Shown one piece after another: positions 33,688 through 42,258 of a stretch of DNA of 64,000 nt (the first letter of the stretch is position 1; each line of letters begins with the position of its first letter). Under the pieces are notes generated by a model. The model searched no databases and was not told the DNA's origin. It was given only the letters and a program-made list of their open reading frames with translations. The DNA comes from UBA2942 sp045127535 (GTDB lineage: Bacteria; Bacillota; Clostridia; Lachnospirales; Lachnospiraceae), in contig JBGVQN010000033.1 in NCBI GenBank assembly GCA_045127535.1, forward strand, positions 1-64,000, written 5' to 3'. A program made the translations under genes and the position numbers.

Positions 33688-35643
33688 ATGAAGGTTACAT
33701 TAAAGGATGGTTCCGTAAAGGAATACGCAGAGGCAATGTCAGCTTACGACATTGCAAGAGACATTAGTGAAGGACTGGCAAGAAATGCCTGTGCAGCTGA
33801 GATCAATGGCAAGACAGAGGATTTAAGAACCATGATTTCTGAGGATTGTGAACTGAGTATTTTGACTGTATCAGACCCGGCAGGTCTGGCTGCATACCGT
33901 CATACTGCTTCCCACGTAATGGCAGAGGCTGTCAAGAATCTGTTCCCGGAAGCAAAGCTGGCAATTGGTCCTTCCATTGATACCGGTTTTTATTACGATT
34001 TTGATACCACACCTTTCTCCAGAGAAGATTTAGACAAGATCGAAGCTGAGATGAAGAAGATCATCAAGAAGGGTGCTAAGCTTGAAAAGTTCACTATGCC
34101 AAGAGCAGAAGCGATCCAGTTTATGGAGGAAAAGGGTGAGCCATACAAGGTAGAGCTGATTCAGGATCTGCCGGAGGATGCTGTGATCTCCTTCTACAGC
34201 CAGGGTGACTTTGTAGACCTGTGTGCTGGCCCTCATCTGATGAGTACCAAGCAGATCAAGGCATTTAAGCTCATTTCTTCTTCCGGTGCATACTGGAGAG
34301 GCAGTGAAAAGAATGCAATGCTGCAGAGAATTTATGGTACTGCATTTGCAAAGAAGGAAGAATTAGAGGAGTATTTAGAGTACCTGGCCAATATTAAGAA
34401 CCGCGACCACAATAAATTAGGCCGTGAAATGGAGCTGTTTACTACCGTTGATGTAGTAGGTCAGGGTCTGCCGCTGTTTATGCCAAAGGGTGCCAAGGTC
34501 ATTCAGACACTTCAGAGATGGATCGAGGACGAGGAAGAACGCAGAGGTTATATGCGTACCAAGACTCCGTTAATGGCAAAGAGCGATCTGTACATTATTT
34601 CTGACCACTGGCATCACTATAAGGAAGGTATGTTTGTACTGGGAGATGAGGAAAAGGATTCTGAAGTATTTGCACTTCGTCCTATGACCTGCCCGTTCCA
34701 GTATTATGTATACAAGGCGACCCAGCATTCCTATCGTGACCTGCCTTGCCGTTATGGTGAGACTTCTACACTGTTTCGTAATGAGGACTCTGGAGAAATG
34801 CATGGTCTGACCAGAGTACGTCAGTTTACCATTTCCGAGGGACATCTGATCCTGACACCAGAGCAGGTAAAGGAAGAGTTTAAGGGCTGTGTAGACCTGA
34901 TGAAGTATTGTCTGACCACTTTAGGACTGGAAGAGGATGTGACCTACCGTCTGTCTAAGTGGGATCCAAACAATGCAGATCACTATCTGGGAGATGCAGA
35001 AAGCTGGAACTACGTACAGGATATGATGAGAGAGATCCTGAATGAGCTGGGCATCAACTATACAGAGGCTGAGGGCGAGGCTGCTTTCTACGGACCAAAG
35101 CTGGATGTACAGGCAAAGAACGTATATGGCAAGGAAGATACCATGATCACCATTCAGTTGGATATGTTCCTGGCAGAACGTTTTGATATGTACTACATTG
35201 ACAAGAACGGCGAGAAGAAGCGTCCATATATCATTCACAGAACCTCTATCGGCTGTTATGAGCGTACATTGGCATGGCTCATTGAAAAGCATGAGGGCAA
35301 GTTCCCAACATGGCTGTGTCCGGAGCAGGTACGTGTACTGCCAATTTCTGATAAGTATGCTGATTATGCAGAAAAGGTTGCAGCAGAGCTGACTGCAAAT
35401 GGTATCTTAAATACAGTAGATAACCGTTCCGAGAAGATTGGTTACAAGATCCGCGAGGCACGTCTGGAAAAGATTCCATATATGCTGGTAGTCGGTCAGA
35501 AGGAAGAAGAAGAAGGCGTGGTATCTGTCCGCAGCCGTTTTGCAGGTGATGAAGGTCAGAAGCCTCTGGCTGAGTTTATTGATGCAATTACAAAGGAAAT
35601 CCGTACAAAGGAATTCCGTCAGGTGACTGTAGAGCAGCAGTAA
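33688..35643 (+). CDS. thrS: threonine-tRNA ligase
   Basis: A 651-residue class II synthetase with full domain order: TGS domain (1-62), editing domain with HTASHVMAEA (zinc and catalytic histidines) and the later CAGPHL, catalytic core with motif 2 FRNEDSGEMHGLTRVRQF and motif 3 IHRTSIGCYERTLAWLIE, and the C-terminal anticodon-binding domain (VRVLPISDKY...). MTCPFQ supplies the active-site zinc cysteine. The upstream T-box with an ACC specifier confirms the amino acid. A terminator follows 31 nt after the stop. Confidence 0.98.
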   Translation: MKVTLKDGSVKEYAEAMSAYDIARDISEGLARNACAAEINGKTEDLRTMISEDCELSILTVSDPAGLAAYRHTASHVMAEAVKNLFPEAKLAIGPSIDTGFYYDFDTTPFSREDLDKIEAEMKKIIKKGAKLEKFTMPRAEAIQFMEEKGEPYKVELIQDLPEDAVISFYSQGDFVDLCAGPHLMSTKQIKAFKLISSSGAYWRGSEKNAMLQRIYGTAFAKKEELEEYLEYLANIKNRDHNKLGREMELFTTVDVVGQGLPLFMPKGAKVIQTLQRWIEDEEERRGYMRTKTPLMAKSDLYIISDHWHHYKEGMFVLGDEEKDSEVFALRPMTCPFQYYVYKATQHSYRDLPCRYGETSTLFRNEDSGEMHGLTRVRQFTISEGHLILTPEQVKEEFKGCVDLMKYCLTTLGLEEDVTYRLSKWDPNNADHYLGDAESWNYVQDMMREILNELGINYTEAEGEAAFYGPKLDVQAKNVYGKEDTMITIQLDMFLAERFDMYYIDKNGEKKRPYIIHRTSIGCYERTLAWLIEKHEGKFPTWLCPEQVRVLPISDKYADYAEKVAAELTANGILNTVDNRSEKIGYKIREARLEKIPYMLVVGQKEEEEGVVSVRSRFAGDEGQKPLAEFIDAITKEIRTKEFRQVTVEQQ

Positions 35644-35674
35644 GCTGTTTGACAGACAACATAAAAATATGTAA

Positions 35675-35713
35675 GGGGTGTCATATCAACAATCAAGACA
35701 CCCCTGATTTTTT
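35675..35713 (+). terminator. terminator of thrS
   Basis: GGGGTGTC (35675-35682) pairs perfectly with GACACCCC (35697-35704), followed by TGATTTTTT. Confidence 0.92.
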
Positions 35714-35766
35714 GTAACAATTGTAATTTTCCCAGGCAAGGTTTTTATTGTTTTATCTCATCTGTT

Positions 35767-36081
35767 TTATCTCATCTTAAAGGTTGCACATTCTGTTGTT
35801 TTTGCATCATGTGCAGAAGGTCCGTGAATATCAATATGGTCAGCATGACAGTAACGCTGCTTGTTATAAACACAGTTGGTTGCTTCACAGGCTACCTTTA
35901 AGGAGCTGCTTGGTGTTTCTGCTGCATTGCGTGAGGAAGTTTCCCTACGTTCATCAAAGCTGCCGCAGCAGGTAGATTCCTTTTTATCAGCGTTCTGCCC
36001 TTCTACTATAATTTCTCCTTTGCAGCAGTAATGGTCACAGTTGTGCATACAATTTTGTGCGGAACATTTTAAATCAGTCAT
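35767..36081 (-). CDS. tandem DUF1540 protein
   Basis: A 104-residue protein built of two DUF1540 units, each with four cysteines: first CSAQNCMHN...YCCKGEIIVEG...CCGSF, second CEATNCVYN...YCHADHIDIHG...CATF. A Ser/Thr/Arg-rich linker joins them. DUF1540 is a small clostridial domain thought to bind metal through its cysteines; no biochemical role is established. AAAGGAG precedes the start. It is convergent with thrS. Confidence 0.9.
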   Translation of the reverse strand: MTDLKCSAQNCMHNCDHYCCKGEIIVEGQNADKKESTCCGSFDERRETSSRNAAETPSSSLKVACEATNCVYNKQRYCHADHIDIHGPSAHDAKTTECATFKMR

Positions 36082-36100
36082 AATCGTTCTCCTTTCAGAT

Positions 36101-36132
36101 AAACCCCAGGTTTGGTTTGGGGTTTCTTTCTT
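36101..36132 (+). terminator. hairpin between DUF1540 and NSS genes
   Basis: AAACCCCA (36101-36108) and TGGGGTTT (36118-36125) flank GGTTTGGTT, followed on the plus strand by CTTTCTTT. No plus-strand gene ends just before it, so it may block antisense transcription or shape the DUF1540 leader on the other strand. Confidence 0.5.
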
Positions 36133-36172
36133 TAGTATGGATGAAATGCAATTTTTTATGCAGAAAAGAAGC

Positions 36173-36201
36173 TTGCAAGAACTGCTGCGAAATAGTATAC
36201 T
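36173..36201 (+). promoter_or_regulatory. promoter of the NSS transporter
   Basis: TTGCAA (36173-36178), 17-nt spacer, TATACT (36196-36201). A structured leader of about 110 nt follows. Confidence 0.8.
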
Positions 36202-36212
36202 GTGAATGTTAT

Positions 36213-36290
36213 GATTCTGCGGGCGCTTTCATTGGCGCAGCAATGCCGCAATCGATGGATTGGATTGCGGTATTTTTATGCCCGCCCTAC
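36213..36290 (+). promoter_or_regulatory. structured leader with internal terminator
   Basis: ATGCCGCAATC (36243-36253) pairs with GATTGCGGTAT (36263-36273), followed by TTTT: an attenuator before the coding start. CATTG (36230-36234) pairs with CAATG (36241-36245) and would disrupt it. GCGGGC (36219-36224) pairs with GCCCGC (36280-36285) around the whole. No known riboswitch class was recognised. Confidence 0.6.
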
Positions 36291-36319
36291 AGAAAATGCG
36301 TATATTCGGAGGAAATGAA

Positions 36320-37720
36320 ATGGAGAAGAAACAAACCCGCGGCAGCTTTACCGGGTCAATTGGTTTTGTACTGGCAGCCGCCGGCAGTGCAGTAGGACTG
36401 GGAAATATCTGGAGATTCCCTTATCTGGCAGCAAAAGATGGAGGCGGTGTCTTTTTACTTTGTTATCTGGTGCTGGCATTGACCTTTGGATTCACCCTGT
36501 TGACCACAGAAATTGCAATTGGCAGAAAAACCGGTCAGAGTCCTTTGACTGCATATCGTACCCTGTATCCCAAAATGGGATGGCTGGGAGTGATTGCATG
36601 TTTGGTACCGGTTATCATTCTGCCTTATTACTGTACCATTGGCGGCTGGGTACTGAAATATCTGGCCACTTATTTAACTGGCAATGGACAGGCTGCAGTG
36701 GCAGATGGTTATTTTACATCCTTTATTACATCTCAGTGGAGTCCGATCATCTGGTTTTTGGTATTCCTGGCAGCTACCATGTTTGTGGTGTATAAAGGAG
36801 TAGGCAACGGCATTGAACGTTTGTCCAAAATTCTCATGCCTGTTTTACTGGTATTGATTATTTGTATTGGATGCTTTTCACTGACCTTGAACCATACAGA
36901 TGAAAACGGAGTGACACGTACCGGTTTACAGGGATTTTGGGTTTATATTGTACCCAATTTTGAAGGAATGACTCTGAAAAAATTTTTCATCATATTGATG
37001 GATGCCATGGGACAGCTGTTCTATTCTATCAGTGTGGCTATGGGTATTATGGTGACGTATGGATCCTATGTGAAGAAGGACACCAATCTGGTAAAATCAG
37101 TAAATCAGATTGAACTTTTTGATACAGTAGTGGCATTTTTAGCAGGTCTTATGATCGTGCCTGCCGTATATACCTTTATGGGTACAGAAGGAATGCAGGG
37201 AGGGCCAAGCCTGATGTTTGTGTCTCTTCCAAAAGTATTTGGTACCATGGGAGCAGCAGGTACCGTAGTAGGTGTGGTTTTCTTTGTCACTGTATTTTTT
37301 GCAGCCCTTACATCTTCTGTATCTGTGTTAGAGGCGATTGTATCCAGTATCATAGATAAGTTCCATGTAGAGCGCAAAAAGGCTACCATTGGAGTGACGG
37401 TATATGCTTTGATCGTGGGCATTATTGTATGTCTGGGATATAATAAGCTGTATTTTGAAGTATCTCTGCCCAATGGTGCTATTGGCCAGATCCTGGATGT
37501 CCTGGATTATATCAGTAATTACTGTCTGATGCCCATCGTGGCAGTATGTACCTGTATTTTGATTGGCTGGATTTTGAAGCCTCAGGCAGTAATTGATGAG
37601 GTTACACTGGGAGGCCATTCTTTTGGTCGTAAGGGACTTTATGTGGTAATGATCAAGGTGATCGCACCTGTTTTACTGGTATTTCTTTTGATGCAGTCTT
37701 TGGGCATTATTGTCCTGTAA
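36320..37720 (+). CDS. NSS family sodium-dependent transporter
   Basis: A 466-residue LeuT-fold transporter of the neurotransmitter:sodium symporter family. The start GSIGFVLAAAGSAVGLGNIWRFPY, with the unwound TM1 Na+/substrate site (AAAGSAVGLGN), is characteristic, followed by the KDGGGVFLLCYL region and about eleven to twelve helices. Bacterial members import amino acids such as tryptophan, tyrosine or leucine; the substrate here is unknown. The start ATG 36320 has GGAGG 7 nt upstream; earlier in-frame ATGs lie inside the leader hairpin. Located before a LysR gene with same orientation. Confidence 0.92.
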   Translation: MEKKQTRGSFTGSIGFVLAAAGSAVGLGNIWRFPYLAAKDGGGVFLLCYLVLALTFGFTLLTTEIAIGRKTGQSPLTAYRTLYPKMGWLGVIACLVPVIILPYYCTIGGWVLKYLATYLTGNGQAAVADGYFTSFITSQWSPIIWFLVFLAATMFVVYKGVGNGIERLSKILMPVLLVLIICIGCFSLTLNHTDENGVTRTGLQGFWVYIVPNFEGMTLKKFFIILMDAMGQLFYSISVAMGIMVTYGSYVKKDTNLVKSVNQIELFDTVVAFLAGLMIVPAVYTFMGTEGMQGGPSLMFVSLPKVFGTMGAAGTVVGVVFFVTVFFAALTSSVSVLEAIVSSIIDKFHVERKKATIGVTVYALIVGIIVCLGYNKLYFEVSLPNGAIGQILDVLDYISNYCLMPIVAVCTCILIGWILKPQAVIDEVTLGGHSFGRKGLYVVMIKVIAPVLLVFLLMQSLGIIVL

Positions 37721-37832
37721 ATCAGAACCGTGTAATCAGGTCTATCATAATCAGCAGTAAATCAGTGCTGCCTATCTGTATACTTAGAATGCTTCAGACG
37801 ATCAGATAACCAATTCAGAACAGGAGAGACTT

Positions 37833-38741
37833 ATGAATTTACAGCAAATGAAATATGTTATCTATATTGCACAGTACCATTCTATTTCCAAAGCGGCGAG
37901 AAAGCTGTTTGTAACGCAGCCCAATCTGTCTAACGCAGTGAAAGAGTTAGAAAAAGAGCTGGATATTCAGATCTTTGAGCGAAAGAAAAGTGGAGTGTCA
38001 CTGACAAAAGCAGGAGCAGAATTTGTGGCCAGTATCAATCCCATTGTGGAGCAGGTAGAATTATTAGAAGAAAACTACAAAAAGAAGAATGAGGTCAAAT
38101 ACAGACTGAATGTAGCCTGCCAGCATAGTAATTTTGCTGGAGAGTCCATGTGCCGTCTGTTAGAGCAGTTGGAGGAAAGTACTTATCAGGTAAAGCTGCT
38201 GGAGATGAAAACCAGGGAAATACTGGAATGTGTAGAACACGGTCTGTGTGACATTGGTGTGCTGCTGCGCATCCAGAACAACAAAGTGTTGGAATGGGAG
38301 CTGGAAAAGCGGAAACTGGAGTTTCATCTGCTGGACCGTCTGACTCCTCATGTATTTTTGCAGGACAATCATCCTTTGGCAGACCGAGAGCTGATTACAG
38401 AAGAAGATTTAAAGCCTTATCCATATATCCGTTATGACCAGGGGTTAGACAATAACCGATTCTTTTCAGAGGATCTAATTGAAAACAATTCAGCAGAGAG
38501 GGTGATTACCATAACGGACAAAATGACGAATATGAGTTTTGCCAGACAGCTGAATGCTTATACTTTAGGCAGTGGTATACGGGCCAGGCGCTTTTCTTCT
38601 TCCAGTGGAAGGGCCATCCCTTACGCAAGTGATGAAGTGATTGAGTTAGGTTGGATAATTTCCAGAGAAAAAAAGCAAAATGATTTGTGTAAAAGTTTTG
38701 TCACCATCATGGAAGATATGATAAAAAACCAGCAAATTTAA
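37833..38741 (+). CDS. LysR family transcriptional regulator
   Basis: A 302-residue LysR regulator. The N-terminal winged HTH is MNLQQMKYVIYIAQYHSISKAARKLFVTQPNLSNAVKELE-like at residues 1-40, followed by a helical linker and a periplasmic-binding-protein-like effector domain from about 90. A GGAGAG site precedes the start. Unusually for LysR regulators it is codirectional with its probable target operon, which starts 240 nt downstream. The intervening DNA holds two ATAA-N7-TTAT-like boxes (38786-38824). The effector is unknown; amino acid or nitrogen signals are suggested by the downstream genes. Confidence 0.93.
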   Translation: MNLQQMKYVIYIAQYHSISKAARKLFVTQPNLSNAVKELEKELDIQIFERKKSGVSLTKAGAEFVASINPIVEQVELLEENYKKKNEVKYRLNVACQHSNFAGESMCRLLEQLEESTYQVKLLEMKTREILECVEHGLCDIGVLLRIQNNKVLEWELEKRKLEFHLLDRLTPHVFLQDNHPLADRELITEEDLKPYPYIRYDQGLDNNRFFSEDLIENNSAERVITITDKMTNMSFARQLNAYTLGSGIRARRFSSSSGRAIPYASDEVIELGWIISREKKQNDLCKSFVTIMEDMIKNQQI

Positions 38742-38785
38742 AAAAAGTCCAGTCAATTTGCAAAAAAATAGGCGAAAATTCACGA

Positions 38786-38824
38786 TATAAAAAAAATTTA
38801 TAGGAAAAGATAATCACAAGATAT
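38786..38824 (+). promoter_or_regulatory. two LysR-type operator boxes
   Basis: Box 1, TATAAA-N5-TTTATA (38786-38802), contains ATAA-N7-TTAT and is centred near -66 of the predicted start. Box 2, ATAA-N7-ATAT (38810-38824), is centred near -43 and abuts the -35. Centres are 23 bp apart, about two helix turns. This is the expected recognition/activation pair of a LysR activator. Inference from pattern and position. Confidence 0.6.
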
Positions 38825-38853
38825 TTGTCAAAATCAAATCAAGCGGTTATACT
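38825..38853 (+). promoter_or_regulatory. promoter of the amino-acid transport block
   Basis: TTGTCA (38825-38830), 17-nt spacer, TATACT (38848-38853). It lies directly downstream of the LysR-type boxes. Confidence 0.85.
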
Positions 38854-38880
38854 TTCACCATCATACAAAACAGCAGAACA

Positions 38881-38930
38881 AAGGTGTTCGCAGTTGAGAG
38901 AAATCTCAGTGCGGATGCCTTTTCTTTTGT
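38881..38930 (+). terminator. terminator in the leader
   Basis: GGTGTTCGCA with TGCGGATGCC (10 pairs including wobbles) and the inner TGAGA-gaaa-TCTCA stem, followed by TTTTCTTTTG. It lies between the promoter and the lipoprotein gene, so it is a likely attenuator. Confidence 0.8.
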
Positions 38931-38980
38931 TTATGTGATAAAAATTCCAGATGGCTGGAAACAGGAAAAGGAGAATCGTT

Positions 38981-39841
38981 ATGAGAAGAGCGCAATTAAT
39001 GAAAAGAACAGGATGTATATTAGTAACCATGGCAATGCTTTCTTCTTTTGTTGGCTGCGGAAGCTCCGATGAAGGAAATTCATCTGCAGAAGGAAATGGA
39101 GTTACAAAGGTAACTGTTGCAACCGGCCAGGCATGGGCTCCTTATTGTTACTTAGATGAGGAAGGTACTTTGACAGGATATGACGTAGAAGTATTAAGAG
39201 CAGTAGATGAAAAGCTGGAAGATTATGAATTTGATATCCAGGGATATGATTTTTCCACCTGTATTGTATCCATTGACTCTGGAGCAGTGGATCTGGTTTC
39301 CTATCAGCTGGTACAGTCTGATGAAAGAAAAGAAAAGTATATCTTCCCGGATATTTCTTACTGTTATTCTCCATTGTCTCTGTGTGTACAGGAAGACAGC
39401 GGCATTGACAGCTTAGAGGCTATGGCAGGCAAGAAAATTTATTCCAATCCTTCTACATTTGAATATGGTCTTCTGGTTGCTTACAATGAAGCACATCCAG
39501 GTGCGGAAATGGAGATCGTAGCAGTTTCCGATATGAGCCAGGCAGACACTTACAAGGGTGTTTCCAATGGTACCGTAGATGCAACATTAACGTATCGTAC
39601 TGCTTTTGATACTACGATTCCGGAAATCGGCGTATCCAATCTGGTTATGACAGATGCAGTATTAATTGAAGAATCTTACTACATGATCAATAAAGATAAA
39701 ACAGAATTAAGAGATGCAGTTTCCGCAGCATTACAGGAGCTGATGGATGATGGTACATTATCAGAGCTGTCTGAAAAGTGGTTTGGCGAAGATTACTTTA
39801 CCAAGTATGCAGACATGGTTAATTATGATCTGGAAAAATAA
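38981..39841 (+). CDS. amino-acid ABC transporter substrate-binding lipoprotein
   Basis: A 286-residue extracytoplasmic binding protein. The signal ends in a lipobox LSSFVGC with C26 as the lipidated residue, followed by a Ser/Glu/Gly linker. The mature part is a family-3 solute-binding domain: YCYLDEEGTLTGYDVEVLRAVDEKL, SCIVS-like and VDLVSYQLVQSDERKEKY segments, which are typical of polar amino acid or cystine binders. The start ATG 38981 follows AAGGAG. It is first in the block, separated from the permeases by a partial terminator, which would give the usual excess of binding protein. Confidence 0.92.
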   Translation: MRRAQLMKRTGCILVTMAMLSSFVGCGSSDEGNSSAEGNGVTKVTVATGQAWAPYCYLDEEGTLTGYDVEVLRAVDEKLEDYEFDIQGYDFSTCIVSIDSGAVDLVSYQLVQSDERKEKYIFPDISYCYSPLSLCVQEDSGIDSLEAMAGKKIYSNPSTFEYGLLVAYNEAHPGAEMEIVAVSDMSQADTYKGVSNGTVDATLTYRTAFDTTIPEIGVSNLVMTDAVLIEESYYMINKDKTELRDAVSAALQELMDDGTLSELSEKWFGEDYFTKYADMVNYDLEK

Positions 39842-39864
39842 TGATAAGAAACAATAAAGGCAAT

Positions 39865-39905
39865 GGCGCCGGGATTTGAAAAAGGAATCCCTGGCGCCTG
39901 TTTTT
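39865..39905 (+). terminator. partial terminator between binding protein and permease
   Basis: GGCGCC and GGGATT (39865-39876) pair with AATCCC and GGCGCC (39886-39898) with one bulged T, followed by TGTTTTT. A standard way to lower permease expression relative to the binding protein. Confidence 0.88.
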
Positions 39906-39950
39906 GTTGATACGATCGTGTTTAAAGATAGAAGAAAGGAGGGAAAGCAA

Positions 39951-40655
39951 TTGAATTATACATATGATTTTGCATCTATTCCCAGCCTCATCATAAAGAT
40001 ATTGAAATCCTTTCCTGTTACTCTGGAGATTATGCTGATTTCCCTATTGGTGAGTCTGCTGATCGGTGTTCTTGTTGCAGCAGGATCTTTGAGTAAAAAA
40101 AAGGCGGTAAGTGCCATAAGCAAAGGTTATATATCCTTTATGCGTGGTATCCCCACACTGGTACTGATTTTCCTGTTGTATTTAGGTCTTCCTAAGGTAA
40201 TGCTGAATGTAGGCATTGATATGAATAAGTGGGACAAGATGGTCTTTATCATTGCAACGCTGTCTCTGACCTCATCAGCGAATATGGCAGAGATGATGAG
40301 AGCCTCTTATCTGGCAGTAGAAAAAGGACAGAGAGAAGCTGCATTAAGTGTGGGCATGAAGGAAAGTATGGCATTCAGACGTATTATATTTCCACAGGCT
40401 TTGGGTATTGCCATTCCTACTTTGGGAAATAACATTATCCTGTTGTTTAAGGAAACTTCTCTTGCTTTTACTATTGGTGTAGTAGATATTTTAGGAAAGG
40501 CCAGAGCAATCAGTGCGGCCAGTTATGGTGCCAATAAGCTGGAAGTGTATATTGCTACAGCAATTATTTTCTGGGTTGTATGTGTACTGTTAGAACAGAT
40601 CAGTAAGGCTGTAGAACGGGCATATACCAAGGGTCGTAAGAAAGCTACAAGTTAG
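39951..40655 (+). CDS. amino-acid ABC transporter permease
   Basis: A 234-residue HisM/GlnP-type permease with about five helices. The EAA loop that contacts the ATPase is visible as GQREAALSVGMKESMAFRRIIFPQALG. The start is TTG 39951, placed 7 nt after AAAGGAGGG; no ATG is available near the site, and an ATG at 39876 in the same frame lies inside the terminator hairpin. It forms a heterodimer with the next gene product. Substrate group: polar amino acids. Confidence 0.93.
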   Translation: MNYTYDFASIPSLIIKILKSFPVTLEIMLISLLVSLLIGVLVAAGSLSKKKAVSAISKGYISFMRGIPTLVLIFLLYLGLPKVMLNVGIDMNKWDKMVFIIATLSLTSSANMAEMMRASYLAVEKGQREAALSVGMKESMAFRRIIFPQALGIAIPTLGNNIILLFKETSLAFTIGVVDILGKARAISAASYGANKLEVYIATAIIFWVVCVLLEQISKAVERAYTKGRKKATS

Positions 40656-40666
40656 GAGGAAACGAT

Positions 40667-41371
40667 ATGGATTTTAAATTTATATTAGAGTCACTCCCAA
40701 AGATATTAGAGGCAGTACCGGTAACACTGCTGATGGCCTTTGTATCTGCAGGAATTGGCTGGATACTGGGTCTGGGCATTGCCCTGGTGCGTAAGGCAAA
40801 AACAGCAGTTGCTTCTCAGATATTGGCAGTGTTTGTTTCATTTATGAGAAGTGTTCCAGCAGTGATCCTGCTGTATATTGCATTTTATGTAATGCCTTCC
40901 GTTATCTATTCCTATGGACAGAACATTGGACTTGAAATTGATATTTCTGCAGTTCCAGCTGTAATTTATGCCATCAGTGCTTTGACACTGAGCCAGGCAG
41001 CTTATTCTTCCGAAGTGCTTCGTTCTGCAATTGCAGCAGTAGATGAAGGACAGATGGAAGCAGCTTACAGTGTAGGCATGACAAAGTCACAGGCGCTGTT
41101 TCGGATTATTTTTCCACAGGCGCTGGCAACTGCTATGCCAAACTTAGGGGGTCTGTTTGTAGGACTGGTAAAGGAAACTTCTCTTGCATACTACGTAGGT
41201 GTGTATGAAATTACTGCAACAGCAAACCTGCTGTCACTGCCGAAGTTAAACTTTATTGAAGCATATGTGATGACTACCATCATTTATGAAGTACTGAGCT
41301 TTATCTTTAACAAGCTGTTTAGCACCGGTGAAAATAAGCTGAAGCGTTTCCGTGCTACAGCAACTGCGTAA
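40667..41371 (+). CDS. amino-acid ABC transporter permease
   Basis: A second HisM/GlnP-type permease, 234 residues, begun by AGGAGG only 11 nt after the first permease. The EAA loop reads GQMEAAYSVGMTKSQALFRIIFPQALA. Its similarity in length and fold to the previous gene suggests an old duplication, now a heterodimer. Cystine-type Tcy systems in Firmicutes have the same layout of two permeases plus ATPase, but the substrate is not proven. Confidence 0.93.
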   Translation: MDFKFILESLPKILEAVPVTLLMAFVSAGIGWILGLGIALVRKAKTAVASQILAVFVSFMRSVPAVILLYIAFYVMPSVIYSYGQNIGLEIDISAVPAVIYAISALTLSQAAYSSEVLRSAIAAVDEGQMEAAYSVGMTKSQALFRIIFPQALATAMPNLGGLFVGLVKETSLAYYVGVYEITATANLLSLPKLNFIEAYVMTTIIYEVLSFIFNKLFSTGENKLKRFRATATA

Positions 41372-41442
41372 CAGGATAAAATATATAGGAAGCGTGATGT
41401 GTGTGCATCTTTTAAGCAAACGCTTCGGATTGGAGGTATTCT

Positions 41443-42213
41443 ATGGAATACATGGTAAGACTGGAAGGTATTCAGAAATCATTTGGCAGCAACCACGTGT
41501 TAAAAGGTGTGGATATGGACATTAAAAAGGGAGAGGTAGTGGTTATTTTGGGACCTTCCGGATCTGGTAAGACCACCCTTCTTCGTACCATTAATTTTCT
41601 GGATGCAGCAGATGAAGGCAGCATTACAGTGAATGATTTTAAATTAGATGCGAAAAAACACAATAAATCCCAGGTAGTAGAACTGCGACGAAAGACTGCA
41701 ATGGTATTCCAGAACTATAACCTGTTTGCCAACAAAACCATCCTCCAGAATGTAATGGAAGGATTGGTAACGGTTAAGAAGTATAAAAAGAGCGATGCTG
41801 AGAAGGTCAGCAAGGAAATCCTGAATAAAGTTGGTCTGGAGGCAAAATATGACTGTTATCCTTCCCAGCTTTCCGGTGGTCAGCAGCAGAGAGCTGGTAT
41901 TGCCAGAGCACTGATCTTAGACCCGGATGTGATCCTTTTTGATGAACCTACTTCTGCTTTGGATCCAGAGCTGGTTGGAGAAGTATTAAATACCATTAAA
42001 GCAGTTGCCCAGACTGGTATCACCATGATCGTAGTTACCCACGAAATTGCCTTTGCAAAAGAAGTAGCAACCCGTGTGGTATTTATGGAAGGAGGAAAGG
42101 TAGTAGAGCAGGGACCGCCAGAAGAGATTCTGGTAAATCCCAAGGAGCCAAGAACCCAGCAGTTCTTAAGCCGTATTACCAATCCCAACCAGAAGGGCGA
42201 TGGAGAAGAATAA
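41443..42213 (+). CDS. amino-acid ABC transporter ATP-binding protein
   Basis: A 256-residue ATPase of the polar amino acid family. Walker A GPSGSGKTT near 37-45, Q-loop VFQNYNLFANKT, signature LSGGQQQRAGIARAL, Walker B VILFDEPTSALDPE and switch histidine VVTHE. GGAGGT precedes the start by about 6 nt. It energises the two permeases before it. The ammonium transporter gene begins 45 nt later, so all are probably one transcript. Confidence 0.95.
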   Translation: MEYMVRLEGIQKSFGSNHVLKGVDMDIKKGEVVVILGPSGSGKTTLLRTINFLDAADEGSITVNDFKLDAKKHNKSQVVELRRKTAMVFQNYNLFANKTILQNVMEGLVTVKKYKKSDAEKVSKEILNKVGLEAKYDCYPSQLSGGQQQRAGIARALILDPDVILFDEPTSALDPELVGEVLNTIKAVAQTGITMIVVTHEIAFAKEVATRVVFMEGGKVVEQGPPEEILVNPKEPRTQQFLSRITNPNQKGDGEE

Positions 42214-42258
42214 TTGAAAAAGGCATAGCGGTTGGAACACCGCGGAAAAGAGGGAATT

